DNA of 64,000 nt from Anaerolineae bacterium (GTDB taxonomy: Bacteria > Chloroflexota > Anaerolineae > Aggregatilineales > Phototrophicaceae), in contig JALHNB010000001.1 of NCBI GenBank assembly GCA_022843745.1, positions 152,019 through 216,018 of the forward strand, given 5' to 3'. Below are positions 19,271-28,857 of the stretch, piece after piece. The notes beneath the pieces were generated by a model. It was not told the DNA's origin, did not search any database, and saw nothing but the letters and a program-made list of their open reading frames with translations. The translations under genes and the position numbers were made by a program. Numbering within the stretch: the first letter of the stretch is position 1; each line of letters begins with the position of its first letter.

Positions 19271-19310
19271 CAAAATAAAAAGAGCGCACACGCAGGCTGC
19301 TGTGCGCTCT
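19271..19310 (-). terminator. Intrinsic terminator of the glycine riboswitch
   Basis: On the minus strand AGAGCGCACA pairs perfectly with TGTGCGCTCT across a 10-base loop, followed directly by TTTTATTTTGG. It lies between the glycine aptamer and the gcvH ribosome site, so it is the likely expression platform. Ligand binding would be expected to prevent termination. Confidence 0.85.
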
Positions 19311-19324
19311 GTTAGTTCGATGAC

Positions 19325-19440
19325 CTTCAGAGTGTCCCGGCCTGCAAATCCTCGATACCTGAGAGTTTCACTGCCAATCCAGCAAAAACTGGCAGCTTGC
19401 CCCTTCGGCGTCTCGCGTGAGAACTCTCTTCGCAGACCGC
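19325..19440 (-). ncRNA. Glycine riboswitch aptamer
   Basis: The 5' leader of gcvH contains the glycine-aptamer core on the minus strand: AGAGTTCTCACGCG, then GCCGAAGGGGCAAG, a variable stem (GCTGCCAG paired with TTGGCAG) and GAAACTCTCAGG. One clear aptamer is seen; the tail (GGGACACTCTGAAGG) resembles only the end of a second one, so this looks like a singlet type. Glycine riboswitches typically turn gcv operons on when glycine is abundant, and the terminator just downstream fits a transcriptional switch. Confidence 0.9.
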
Positions 19441-19460
19441 TATATGGTTATTATGCTTTG

Positions 19461-19490
19461 ATTGTATAACAGGTTCAGCGGGCTTGGCAA
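19461..19490 (-). promoter_or_regulatory. Sigma-70-like promoter of the gcv operon
   Basis: On the minus strand TTGCCA, a 16-18-base spacer and TATACAAT precede the riboswitch by about 20 bases. The spacing and position fit a transcription start just before the aptamer. Confidence 0.6.
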
Positions 19491-19565
19491 TAACGATCTC
19501 TCTGAAAAATGTTCACCCTAAAATCACTTATGCTACAATATGTTCGAAATAAAGGAGTGGATAAC

Positions 19566-19859
19566 ATGGTTGCGTCTATTCGTGCTGTGTATGAGAGAGG
19601 TCATCTGCGCCTGCTTGACCCTATTGAACTCACAGAAGGTCAACAGGTGCAAATCACGATCGTTGCGCCGATGACGCATGATGAGATTGACACACGGCTA
19701 CGGGCAGCAGGTTTATTAGCGGAAATAGAAACCCCTGATAGTGCCGAGGAACTAACGCCGGAAGAACGCTTACGCATAGGTCGCCTGTTTTTAGGTCAAC
19801 AACCATCAGAAGCACTTATTGACGAAGACCGAAATATTTACTCCAACGCGCATCCCTGA
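19566..19859 (+). CDS. DUF104 / AF2212-like antitoxin-type protein (orphan)
   Basis: A 97-residue protein whose first half (IRAVYERGHLRLLDPIELTEGQQVQITI) is the DUF104 small beta-barrel fold, AbrB-like in hairpin layout and usually the antitoxin of VapBC-type pairs. The rest is acidic and probably disordered until it folds on a partner. The ATG at 19566 has AAGGAG about 9 bases upstream. No PIN-domain toxin is next to it: the following gene is on the other strand and unrelated. It may be an orphan regulator or a remnant. Confidence 0.75.
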   Translation: MVASIRAVYERGHLRLLDPIELTEGQQVQITIVAPMTHDEIDTRLRAAGLLAEIETPDSAEELTPEERLRIGRLFLGQQPSEALIDEDRNIYSNAHP

Positions 19860-19864
19860 TCTCT

Positions 19865-20275
19865 CTATTCAGTTTTTCCCACTGACATCCACTCTATAAA
19901 TGCTTTCGCAATTGGCGGCGTGACCACCAGGTTATATGCAAACAACCCGGTTGCATCCGCGACAATCGTTGGGCGCATGACCAAAGCGCCATCGCTTCGC
20001 AAGCCAATCGCCAGATATGCCTGTGATGTGCCAACCTGCCGGGTCGTTTGTAATCCCTCTACAGGCTGCAAGCGCGATAACAAATGCACCATTTCTTCCA
20101 TGCGCGGACGCAGCGCGATCTCTAATGGGCCATAGCTGGCAGAAATCGAAATATACACGCCTTCGCGACGCATCCCCACGCGCGGGAAATTTTCCGATTC
20201 TTTTTCGGTACATAAATACATCACGCCGCTTTCAGAATCAACATAAATTTTGTCAAGCGTTTGGAAGTGTCGCAT
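19865..20275 (-). CDS. Uncharacterised protein, 136 residues
   Basis: I do not recognise a family. The protein starts MRHFQTLDKIYVDSESGVMY and has no signal peptide or membrane segment. It has mixed alpha/beta composition with several short hydrophobic strands (GVYISISASYGP, AYLAIGLRSDGALVM) and a C-terminal helix. The ATG at 20275 has GGAG 9 bases upstream. It faces the DUF104 gene tail to tail, with only 5 bp between the stops. Confidence 0.5.
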   Translation of the reverse strand: MRHFQTLDKIYVDSESGVMYLCTEKESENFPRVGMRREGVYISISASYGPLEIALRPRMEEMVHLLSRLQPVEGLQTTRQVGTSQAYLAIGLRSDGALVMRPTIVADATGLFAYNLVVTPPIAKAFIEWMSVGKTE

Positions 20276-20410
20276 GGGGGCTGACTCCAAATATCGGAAA
20301 CAATTGGGCAACTATAACATGATCCCACCAGAAATGATGGCGTAACTATAACATTATAGCTCCCTCAATACACTAAAATTTAGTAATATTTATCACGATT
20401 TTTCGACGCA

Positions 20411-20439
20411 TTGTGCATTTCCTGTCGATATGTTACTAT
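20411..20439 (+). promoter_or_regulatory. Possible promoter of the SCO gene
   Basis: TTGTGC and TACTAT separated by 17 bases, 40 bases before the SCO start codon, in an AT-rich stretch. The -35 match is partial. Confidence 0.4.
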
Positions 20440-20478
20440 TTTCACAATTGAGTTTTAGCGGAATGCGGAGGGTTAGAC

Positions 20479-21159
20479 ATGTCAACTGAATCCACCCCCA
20501 AGAATACTTCTCGCAGCCTGATGATGATTATTCTGGTTGTCGTCATCCTGGTCGCGGCAGCAGTGTTATTTGTGCTTTTCAACCGCATCGCCAACCAGCC
20601 AGCCAACACCATCAACACAGGGGCGGCGATTGTCGATTCCGCCAGCGTGTTCACAGGCGGAACACCCATCGACCCACCGCGCGAAATGGATGATTTTACG
20701 CTGACGAGTAATGATGGTGAGCCGATCAGCCTGAGCGACCTGCGCGGAAAAGTCACGCTGCTTTATTTCGGCTATACCCATTGTCCCGATTTTTGCCCAA
20801 CGACAATGGCGAATTACAAGCGCGTGAAAGAGATGCTAGGAGCTGATGCCGATCAGGTTGCGTTCGTGATGGTAAGCATCGATGGTACGCGCGATACCCC
20901 GGCAGAAATGAAAAAATATCTGGGTAATTTTGACTCAACATTTATCGGCATGACGGGCAGCGAAATCGATGTTGAGGGCATAGCAATTGATTATAATGTG
21001 ACTAGCGAAACCCTGGCTGGGAGCAGTGCCGAGGAATACAACATGGATCATACACCGTCGCTTTATATGATCGACGCGCAGGGTCGGTTGGTGATGGAGT
21101 ATATGTACGGCACTGAGCCAGATGTCATCACTGGTGATATTCAGAAACATCTAGGCTAG
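20479..21159 (+). CDS. SCO1/SenC-family thioredoxin-fold protein
   Basis: A 226-residue membrane-anchored protein with one N-terminal TM segment (~14-35). The SCO copper site is visible: CPDFC (C102-x3-C106) after YFGYTH, and a distal His in MDHTPSLYMID. SCO proteins insert copper into the CuA centre of cytochrome c oxidase or act as thiol reductants for it, outside the membrane. No oxidase genes are in the window. The gene converges on murF-alr, and its TAG overlaps the second, duplicated stop of that gene. Confidence 0.92.
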   Translation: MSTESTPKNTSRSLMMIILVVVILVAAAVLFVLFNRIANQPANTINTGAAIVDSASVFTGGTPIDPPREMDDFTLTSNDGEPISLSDLRGKVTLLYFGYTHCPDFCPTTMANYKRVKEMLGADADQVAFVMVSIDGTRDTPAEMKKYLGNFDSTFIGMTGSEIDVEGIAIDYNVTSETLAGSSAEEYNMDHTPSLYMIDAQGRLVMEYMYGTEPDVITGDIQKHLG

Positions 21160-21233
21160 CGGCGTGGTACACGTGCCATGATGCTGCACACTACTTAACG
21201 ACGTGGCACACGTGCCATGATGCTGCACACCAC
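21156..21233 (-). repeat. 39-bp tandem duplication of the murF-alr 3' end, stop included
   Basis: Two adjacent 39-bp copies (21195-21233 and 21156-21194) differ at about 5 positions. On the minus strand each encodes VVCSIMARVPRR followed by a stop (TAA, then TAG) in the same frame. The second stop overlaps the SCO stop in a shared CTAG. Either the gene end was duplicated, or a once longer protein now ends at the first copy. Confidence 0.85.
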
Positions 21234-23744
21234 TTCGTAATTATTCGTCCCTAAAGACCGGGCAATGTCGTTCGCACTGATTTCGGCATTGCCCTGCTTG
21301 CCCAGCAGAACAACCTCATCGCCAATCGCTACATCGGGAATATGGGTGACATTAATCGTGGTTTTTTCCATACCCACACGCCCGACAATCGGCGCGAACT
21401 GCCCATGAACCAGCACACGCCCCCAGTTATTCGGCATTCTTCGGAAACCATAGGCATAGCCCACCGGCAGGACAGCGATTCGCTCTTGCCCGCTGGTGTA
21501 ATAGGTTTGACCGTAACCAATCGGATGATTGGCTGGCAGCGTTTTCACCTGTGCGACCACCGTTTTCCAGGTCATCGCCGTGCGGAAATTCTCTGGAATA
21601 GGAACGGTGTCGGAGGGTGAGAGGCCATAGAGCGCCACACCAATGCGCACCATATTAAAATAGCTGTCTTTGGAGGTGAGGACAGCCGCCGTGTTCGCCG
21701 CATGAATATATTTAAACTTAAAGTCGCTGGCGCGTACCGGGTTAACCACACTTTTAAATGTGCGCAGTTGTTCGGCGGTATAGGCCGGGTCTTCATCCGC
21801 CATCGAAAAATGCGTGTAAATGCCTTCGATTTCCAGATGCGCGAGATTCACCAGGCGCCGGAAGAAGGCAATCGCCTCACGCGACAGCACACCCATGCGC
21901 CCCATGCCTGTATCAATTTTTACATGCACGACCAGATTGCTGCCGATTTCACGTGCAGCGCGGTTATAAGCGTGGGCGATGTCTACGTCGTAAAGAGTCA
22001 GCCAGATATTGTTGCGAATGGCCTGCCGAACGCCATAAACCGGCGTGTAGCCCATCACCAGAATCGGTGCATCAATCCCAGCATCGCGCAGTTCCAACGC
22101 TTCGTTCAGTGCTGCCACGCCCAATATTTCAGCGCCATTTGCCAATGCGGTCAGGCTGGTAGCCACTGCTCCGTGTCCATAGCCGTCTGCTTTGACGACT
22201 GCCATCAGCGTAACCTGATCGCCGATCATCTCTTTAATCAGGCGCACATTGTGGGCTATCGCGCTTTTATCGACCTCGATCCAGGCCGTGCGCGTGGGTT
22301 GGAACAACGTCGCTGTGTCCCAGGCCGTACCCCGCCGGGCAAGCTGGAGGCGATCATCCTCATTTTTCAAAAGCGCTTGTGTCACCAGTTCCATGCGGGC
22401 CGATTTTCCACCCTTGAGCAAGACAATATCGTCTGCTGTAAGGGGGGAGCGCTCGCTAAATACGCTAACGGTGTCCTGGACGCTGTAGGTCATAAAAACC
22501 TTGCGACGATCTTTGCCTTGATCGAGCGCTGCCCGTGCCACCAGAGACGCTTCAGCGCCTTCCGTGACGATCACATCTGTGATTTCCGTCGCGCGCTGCC
22601 CAATCATCCGGTGTCCACGTGGGCTGTAACTGCCCAGATTGCCCATATCGCCCATCACAAAAATACGACGATTCGTATTTTCGCCAATGGATTGCAGCCA
22701 ATCCAAAGCGGCCAGGGTCGATTGGGGTGTCGCGTCATATGTATCGTCAATGAGCAAACAATCGTTAATGCCCGTCAGCGGATTCATCCGTCCGGGGAGG
22801 GGAGTCATTTCGGTGAGGATGCGGAGTCCATCTTCAAGCGTGATGCCGTAACGCAAACCAACTGTCAGCGCGAAAAGCACACTGTAAAGCTGATGCTTGC
22901 CCAGCAGCGGTGTCCAGCGACCAACATATCTTTCGCTGCCAAAACGAAGGTCGAACCCTGTTTTGGTTAAACCCGCGACGATGTTATAGGCCATCATGTC
23001 AGCACCAAAATCAGCTGTTCCTACGGTCATGACTTTGGCGCGTGTTCGGCTGGACATTGCCCGCACCAGGTCATCATCGTAATTCAGAATTGCCAGCCCG
23101 GAAGGTGTGACGTGCTCTAAAAGTACGCCTTCTTCCTGCGCGATCTGTTCCAGGGTGTTGAAATTGTCGGTATAGGCATAACCAATATTGGTGACAACGC
23201 CCACTTCTGGCTCAAGGGTCTGCGCAATTTCGTTCATTTCGCCGGGCTGGGATGCGCCCAATTCCATGACGACGATCTCATGCTCAGACCTCAGCTTTGC
23301 CAGTATCAGTGGCAAGCGCAGTCTTCCCTGCTGATCTTCAGCACCTTTGAGAACGTTGTGGCGGGATGAGAGAATCCGGCTGATGGCTTCCGTTGTGACG
23401 GATTTGCCCGATGAGCCAGTTACCGTGATAACGTGCGGATTCAGCTTTTTCAGGGCGAAACGCGCCCAGGCCATCATTGCCGTTTCCGTATCTTTAACGA
23501 TAACGACTGAGATGCCTTCAGAATCAAAATCCGGCGGCTGGGTACACAAAACGCCTCGCGCACCGCGCTCAATCGCGGCCTGAATATGCTGAGAGGTATC
23601 ACCTTGATCGGTTTTGCGTGTTACATATAAGTGATTATCTTCTGCGAGGTCAGAATCCAGGCAAAAGTTGGTGAAAAGCTGGGCGCTCGGTTCACCAAAG
23701 AGTTGACCATTTGCGGCTTCGAGTAAGTCATATAGGCTAATCAT
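21195..23744 (-). CDS. Bifunctional MurF - alanine racemase fusion
   Basis: About 849 residues. The N-terminal ~470 residues are MurF (UDP-MurNAc-tripeptide:D-Ala-D-Ala ligase): ITVTGSSGKSVTTEAI phosphate loop, EIVVMELGASQPGEM and LLIDDTYDATPQS. The C-terminal ~370 residues are alanine racemase: the PLP lysine in AVVKADGYGHGA and the YGQTYY / VGYAYGFRR segments. The fusion joins D-Ala production with its use in peptidoglycan synthesis and is known in Bacteroidetes and some other phyla. I use the ATG at 23744 (MISLYDLLEAANG); the frame is open further upstream without family sequence. The gene is divergent from tgt. Confidence 0.93.
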   Translation of the reverse strand: MISLYDLLEAANGQLFGEPSAQLFTNFCLDSDLAEDNHLYVTRKTDQGDTSQHIQAAIERGARGVLCTQPPDFDSEGISVVIVKDTETAMMAWARFALKKLNPHVITVTGSSGKSVTTEAISRILSSRHNVLKGAEDQQGRLRLPLILAKLRSEHEIVVMELGASQPGEMNEIAQTLEPEVGVVTNIGYAYTDNFNTLEQIAQEEGVLLEHVTPSGLAILNYDDDLVRAMSSRTRAKVMTVGTADFGADMMAYNIVAGLTKTGFDLRFGSERYVGRWTPLLGKHQLYSVLFALTVGLRYGITLEDGLRILTEMTPLPGRMNPLTGINDCLLIDDTYDATPQSTLAALDWLQSIGENTNRRIFVMGDMGNLGSYSPRGHRMIGQRATEITDVIVTEGAEASLVARAALDQGKDRRKVFMTYSVQDTVSVFSERSPLTADDIVLLKGGKSARMELVTQALLKNEDDRLQLARRGTAWDTATLFQPTRTAWIEVDKSAIAHNVRLIKEMIGDQVTLMAVVKADGYGHGAVATSLTALANGAEILGVAALNEALELRDAGIDAPILVMGYTPVYGVRQAIRNNIWLTLYDVDIAHAYNRAAREIGSNLVVHVKIDTGMGRMGVLSREAIAFFRRLVNLAHLEIEGIYTHFSMADEDPAYTAEQLRTFKSVVNPVRASDFKFKYIHAANTAAVLTSKDSYFNMVRIGVALYGLSPSDTVPIPENFRTAMTWKTVVAQVKTLPANHPIGYGQTYYTSGQERIAVLPVGYAYGFRRMPNNWGRVLVHGQFAPIVGRVGMEKTTINVTHIPDVAIGDEVVLLGKQGNAEISANDIARSLGTNNYEVVCSIMARVPRR

Positions 23745-23749
23745 AATTG

Positions 23750-23768
23750 AGCAGTATATCACTGCTCT
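23750..23768 (-). promoter_or_regulatory. Inverted repeat just upstream of murF-alr
   Basis: GAGCAGT, five bases (ATATC), ACTGCTC: a perfect 7-bp dyad directly before the ATG at 23744. It covers a TATACT element on the minus strand, so it could be an operator or a leader hairpin. No regulator can be assigned. Confidence 0.35.
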
Positions 23769-23789
23769 GCACAGTGTGCTACCGACTAG

Positions 23790-23818
23790 ACGACAGCCGT
23801 GCAAAGTTCTGTTATAAT
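23790..23818 (+). promoter_or_regulatory. Promoter of tgt
   Basis: ACGACA, 17 bases, TATAAT (perfect -10) about 30 bases before the tgt ATG. Confidence 0.6.
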
Positions 23819-23820
23819 AA

Positions 23821-24966
<1,146 letters not shown>

Positions 24967-25052
24967 AGGGATTTCGATATTGGACTCGCCATCTGACAAC
25001 CCATTTCGCCTGTATTTCTCGCATTATTTGATCCCACAGGGTTAATAGCTCT

Positions 25053-25865
25053 ATGGGGCGAGCCGGGCGAACCCTCGTGATTGTCGCGTTTACCCTGGTC
25101 AGTTGTAGCAGCCAGGTTGTTCCGGCGTCCACACCGACGACGGATGCTATTACGCTGCGCCTGTACACTTCCAGCGCAACGATCCCCCTCACGAATGATT
25201 TGACGCGGAGCTATACGCACATTCAGCCTTCCATCAGTTTTGATATTAGCAATGGCAATTATGAGCAGGTTGTCGATTTAATAACGGATGAAAATCCGGC
25301 TTATTTCGTGACCAATCATCTGCCGATTGAAAGCCCGTTGTGGGGTGCGCCGATTGGTCAGGATGGCATCGCGATTGTAACTCATCCCGATAATCCGGTT
25401 GTCAACCTGACCACAGAGCAGATACGGCGCATTTACCAGGGGCGAATTGTCAACTGGCAGGATGTGGGCGGGCTGGATCTCCCGATCACGGTCATTAGCC
25501 GGGAGCAGGAGGCGGGGACGCGGGCGGAATTTGAGCGTCTGGTGATGGGTGAACGCCGCACGACCCAATCTGCGGAAATTGCGCCATCCAGCGAAGCCGT
25601 GGTAGTCAGTGCAGGTCGTGATCCGAGCGCCATTGGTTATGTTTCGATGAGCTATCTGGATGCGAGTGTACGTGCTATTAACGTTGATGACATCGAACCC
25701 ACGTTAGAAAATGTCTATATGAATACTTATCCACTGCGAGCTACGCTTTTTTTCGCCGGGTTAAACGAGCCGCAGAATGAATATCGCGCTTTTATCGCCT
25801 GGGTGCAAAGCCTTGAGGGGCAGGCTGTAGTCGCTCGTAAATACGCGCCTTTGTCAAAACCTTAA
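25053..25865 (+). CDS. PstS-like phosphate-binding lipoprotein
   Basis: A 270-residue lipoprotein. Its signal peptide ends in a lipobox (TLVSC). The PstS-type periplasmic-binding-protein fold is shown by LTTEQIRRIYQGRIVNWQDVGG, ITVISREQEAGTRAEFERLV and SAIGYVSMSYL, all typical of PBP_like_2/PstS proteins that bind phosphate between two lobes. It is slightly short for PstS, and no pstCAB genes follow. It could be a stand-alone phosphate sensor or a binding protein for another oxyanion. Confidence 0.8.
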   Translation: MGRAGRTLVIVAFTLVSCSSQVVPASTPTTDAITLRLYTSSATIPLTNDLTRSYTHIQPSISFDISNGNYEQVVDLITDENPAYFVTNHLPIESPLWGAPIGQDGIAIVTHPDNPVVNLTTEQIRRIYQGRIVNWQDVGGLDLPITVISREQEAGTRAEFERLVMGERRTTQSAEIAPSSEAVVVSAGRDPSAIGYVSMSYLDASVRAINVDDIEPTLENVYMNTYPLRATLFFAGLNEPQNEYRAFIAWVQSLEGQAVVARKYAPLSKP

Positions 25866-25942
25866 GGATGGGTTTACCAATCCCAATTTGCGATTCTTTA
25901 TGAACAAATGCGGTTTTGAATGCTGTCGGGCGAGTTCATTTT

Positions 25943-25991
25943 CTCCCCTTTCTCCATGCAATGGGGAAAGGGGTCGGGGGATAGGGGTTAA
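25943..25991. repeat. 49-bp hairpin repeat at a convergent gene junction
   Basis: An inverted repeat (CCCCTTTCTCCAT, short loop, ATGGGGAAAGGGG) followed by a G-rich tail that ends in GGGGTTAA. It is identical at 48 of 49 positions to 49817-49865. Both lie between the 3' ends of convergent genes and probably act as bidirectional terminators. Confidence 0.8.
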
Positions 25992-25994
25992 ATT

Positions 25995-26372
25995 TTAAGG
26001 CATGTAAGCATAGAGCATCGTGAACAGAAGCAGTACCACCAGAATCCACATACTCGCCAACGAGAAATCGCGATAAAAACGCGCCCGTAAACGTCGCTTC
26101 TGCACTAACATTTCCGGTTGGCGAATGCGATGAAGTGCCCCGGCTGCCTCGACATTCTCAGGATTGATGCGCAGCGCATTATCCAGACACAGTGCCGCCT
26201 GATCCAGCGATTCGACAGCGACACTCATCCACAGCCAGGCAGCCTCAAAATCGTTATCCTCGCCGATCAACTGACGCAGCAAACGCCGCCCTTCCTCACG
26301 CTGATCGGCTTTGATGAAATCAATCGCATCCAGAAGGCGATCAATACGCGAATCCGATTCGGCATCGGTCAT
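25995..26372 (-). CDS. Small TPR-like protein with a C-terminal membrane anchor
   Basis: A 125-residue protein. The N-terminal ~90 residues form helical pairs like one to two TPR units (EEGRRLLRQLIGEDNDFEAAW, ALCLDNALRINPENVEA). The C-terminus is a single TM segment (SMWILVVLLLFTMLYAYMP) with no tail beyond it, so it is a tail-anchored protein facing the cytoplasm. The ATG overlaps the PIG-L gene stop by 4 bases, implying cotranslation. Function unknown; a membrane scaffold is one guess. Confidence 0.65.
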   Translation of the reverse strand: MTDAESDSRIDRLLDAIDFIKADQREEGRRLLRQLIGEDNDFEAAWLWMSVAVESLDQAALCLDNALRINPENVEAAGALHRIRQPEMLVQKRRLRARFYRDFSLASMWILVVLLLFTMLYAYMP

Positions 26373-27241
26373 CGAACGCCTACCTGCTCATCCTGGCGCA
26401 CACCCGCAAACAGGTCATTTTCGTCAATTCCGTTCCGCTGTGGCGCGGGATAGACACGGGTGAAGCCCTGCTTGCTAAAGGCCAATTTTCGCAGCCACAT
26501 GGGCATTTTTCCAAAACCGCCACCAAGCTGGCTGGCGTGGCAAGCGCTGGCCCGATCCCAGATTTCAAAATATTGTTGAATATCCACGCGGGTGTGGACT
26601 GGCTCGGCATTCTCGACGATGGCCTGCAAGTCAATATCCTTGTTACGCCCGACTCGGCGTGGGTCTTCGCCGTTCATCCGCACACGCAGGATTCGATACT
26701 GCATCATGATTTTGGCAACTGAGCCGTAATACAGCTTTTGGGGCTGGTAAGGCTCTTGACCGTTGGTTGCATAAGAAGCATCGCCCGCCAATTTGAAAGC
26801 ATCTACAGTGGCACGCTGGATAGCGATGTGATCGGGATGACCATAGCCGCCATATTTGTTGAAGGTGACGATCACCTGGGGCTTGATGTCGCGAATAATT
26901 TCGACCACGCGCCGGGCAACTTCTTCACGCGGCGCTTGCCACAGGCTGGTCGGATCTTTAGAGGTTTCCGAGTTCATCATGCCGCTGTCTTTATAGCCTA
27001 GTTTAAAAACCTGCTTAAATCCTAATATCTCCGATGCGCAGTCCAGTTCCGCCAGCCGCAGTTCAGCGATAGAGGAGTAGCCATTCAGCATTTCCGGCGA
27101 GACGGTACCGACATCGCCGTTCGTCGCGCAAATGTAATAAACGTCAATTCCTTCAGCAACGTAACGGGCGATCAACCCACCCATGCCAAAACTCTCATCA
27201 TCAGGATGGGCTAACGAAATAAGCAGACGGCGGTTTGACAC
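26369..27241 (-). CDS. PIG-L / LmbE-family zinc deacetylase
   Basis: About 290 residues. AHPDDE near the N-terminus and GHPDH (GGYGHPDHIAI) supply the zinc ligands and catalytic Asp of PIG-L-type N-acetylglucosamine deacetylases, as in MshB and BshB. The substrate may be a GlcNAc-linked thiol precursor, a glycolipid or a small metabolite; context does not decide. I choose the GTG at 27241 because GGAGG lies 7 bases before it and the conserved part starts right after; the frame extends upstream to 27283 without support. Confidence 0.88.
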   Translation of the reverse strand: MSNRRLLISLAHPDDESFGMGGLIARYVAEGIDVYYICATNGDVGTVSPEMLNGYSSIAELRLAELDCASEILGFKQVFKLGYKDSGMMNSETSKDPTSLWQAPREEVARRVVEIIRDIKPQVIVTFNKYGGYGHPDHIAIQRATVDAFKLAGDASYATNGQEPYQPQKLYYGSVAKIMMQYRILRVRMNGEDPRRVGRNKDIDLQAIVENAEPVHTRVDIQQYFEIWDRASACHASQLGGGFGKMPMWLRKLAFSKQGFTRVYPAPQRNGIDENDLFAGVRQDEQVGVR

Positions 27242-27412
27242 GAGCAGCCTCCAAAATGTGACTTCGATAAAGCGATGATTCACCTACGCCAGGGCAATTA
27301 TAACCGTCAACCCCCTAAACGACCCCTGTCCAATCGTCCATTCAGAGCGTATACTTTTCCGCCGTGTGCCTGAAATGGGCATCAATTTCGGAAAGTTTTT
27401 GATGAGGTTTTT

Positions 27413-28816
27413 ATGCGACGAGTTTCGCTTTTTGTGATTTTAGTTATTTTGACGCTGGCAATGTCGATGATATTACCGACAGTGGCGCAAGATGCGTTTG
27501 CCACCAACACACCGCGTCCGCTGAGTTTTGCCACCAACACACCGCCTGGCCCCAGCGCGACACCAACTGCCTCCCCAACAGCAACAGTATCCCCGACGGC
27601 AACCGCTACCGCGACCTATACGCCCACCGCTACCGCCACCGCAACCGATACGCCATCGCCCACACCCACACCGATAGGGCCATTTTTTTACCCCGAAGGC
27701 ATTAATCCGCTGACAGGTTTGCCCTATCCGAATGAAGAGGCTGCTGCCCGCCGCAATCTGATTGTGAAAATCTCGAATTTTCCGCCAGTGGTGCGCCCAC
27801 AGAGCAGCGTGAATTTGGCTGACGTGGTCTTTGAGATCGAGGCGGAAGGCGGCGTGACTCGTTTCGCAGCGATTTTCCGTAACAATAACCCCACACATGT
27901 CGGCTCAGTGCGCAGCGCACGGCTGTTTGATCTGGAACTGATCGAAATGTTTCAGGCACTGCTGGCCTATTCTGGTACGAGCGAGCCGATTCAACGGCTG
28001 ATTCTGCGCTCGCCGTATGTTTATCAGACGTTTTCGCCGCTGAAGGGTGACAACTGCGAAGAAGCTGGATTCTGTCGCTTCCCGCGTGAGGGATTGGCTT
28101 TCGAACATACGTTGTTCCTGGATACCAATCAACTCTGGGCGCGGGCAACCCTGCGCGGAATCAACACAGGCTATCGTGCGAAGGGATTTGCCTTCAACGA
28201 AACGCCCGATGCTAACGGTCAACCCGCCAACGATGTGTTTATCGACTGGTATGGGCAGACCGATGCCCGCTGGCAGTACGACGAAGCCAGCGGCCATTAC
28301 CTGCGCTTTACTGATGGCGTGCCGCATTATGATGCCAACGACGGTGAGCAAATCTGGACAGATAATATTGTGATTATCCAGGTGCCGCATGAACGCCGCC
28401 CGGATTTATTCCCACCCGGCGCGACCTATGAATCGCTGGAGATTCAGTTGTGGGATCAAGGCCCGGCGGCTGTCGTGCGCGATGGTCAGTGGTATTCCGG
28501 TTTCTGGCGGCGCAATTGTGATGGCGAAGTGACGCCAACGCCAACGGTTGAGCCTGCCGCACCGCCGGAAATCCAGCGCACCTGCTACAGCGACCCCGGT
28601 ACAGCCATCCAGCTTATCTACGGCAGCAACACGCCGATTATGATGAAGCCGGGACGCACCTGGGTCGAGATCGTGCGCGGATTCGGCGATGTGGTCATTC
28701 AGGACGAACGTCGTGATATGGTCGGAACTGCAACAACGATTGCTCTGAGTGCGACCCCGACGATTGTGCCCACTGATGGCCCCAGCCCAACACCTGACCC
28801 GAATGCGGAGAACTAA
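27413..28816 (+). CDS. Secreted DUF3048 (YerB-like) protein with a Thr/Pro linker
   Basis: A 467-residue exported protein: signal peptide, a low-complexity Thr/Pro/Ala linker (~30-90, repeated SPTATVSPTATATATYTPT type), then a DUF3048 domain. Typical stretches are PEGINPLTGLP, RNLIVKISNFPPVVRPQS, FAAIFRNNNPTHVGSVRSAR and, further on, TWVEIV. DUF3048 proteins such as Bacillus YerB are extracytoplasmic and of unknown function. The linker repeats the PT-rich spacers of other secreted proteins here (for example 32831), a habit of this genome. A second Pro/Thr tail closes the protein. Confidence 0.88.
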   Translation: MRRVSLFVILVILTLAMSMILPTVAQDAFATNTPRPLSFATNTPPGPSATPTASPTATVSPTATATATYTPTATATATDTPSPTPTPIGPFFYPEGINPLTGLPYPNEEAAARRNLIVKISNFPPVVRPQSSVNLADVVFEIEAEGGVTRFAAIFRNNNPTHVGSVRSARLFDLELIEMFQALLAYSGTSEPIQRLILRSPYVYQTFSPLKGDNCEEAGFCRFPREGLAFEHTLFLDTNQLWARATLRGINTGYRAKGFAFNETPDANGQPANDVFIDWYGQTDARWQYDEASGHYLRFTDGVPHYDANDGEQIWTDNIVIIQVPHERRPDLFPPGATYESLEIQLWDQGPAAVVRDGQWYSGFWRRNCDGEVTPTPTVEPAAPPEIQRTCYSDPGTAIQLIYGSNTPIMMKPGRTWVEIVRGFGDVVIQDERRDMVGTATTIALSATPTIVPTDGPSPTPDPNAEN

Positions 28817-28857
28817 CCGCTGCAAGTCGTAATGACAAAATGACAATATCGGCCTGT

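Noticed and set aside
21702-22970. 422-residue ORF on the plus strand opposite murF-alr
   Set aside because: It lies wholly antisense to a clear MurF-Alr gene, has no ribosome site and no recognisable domain. It arises from the codon bias of the real gene.
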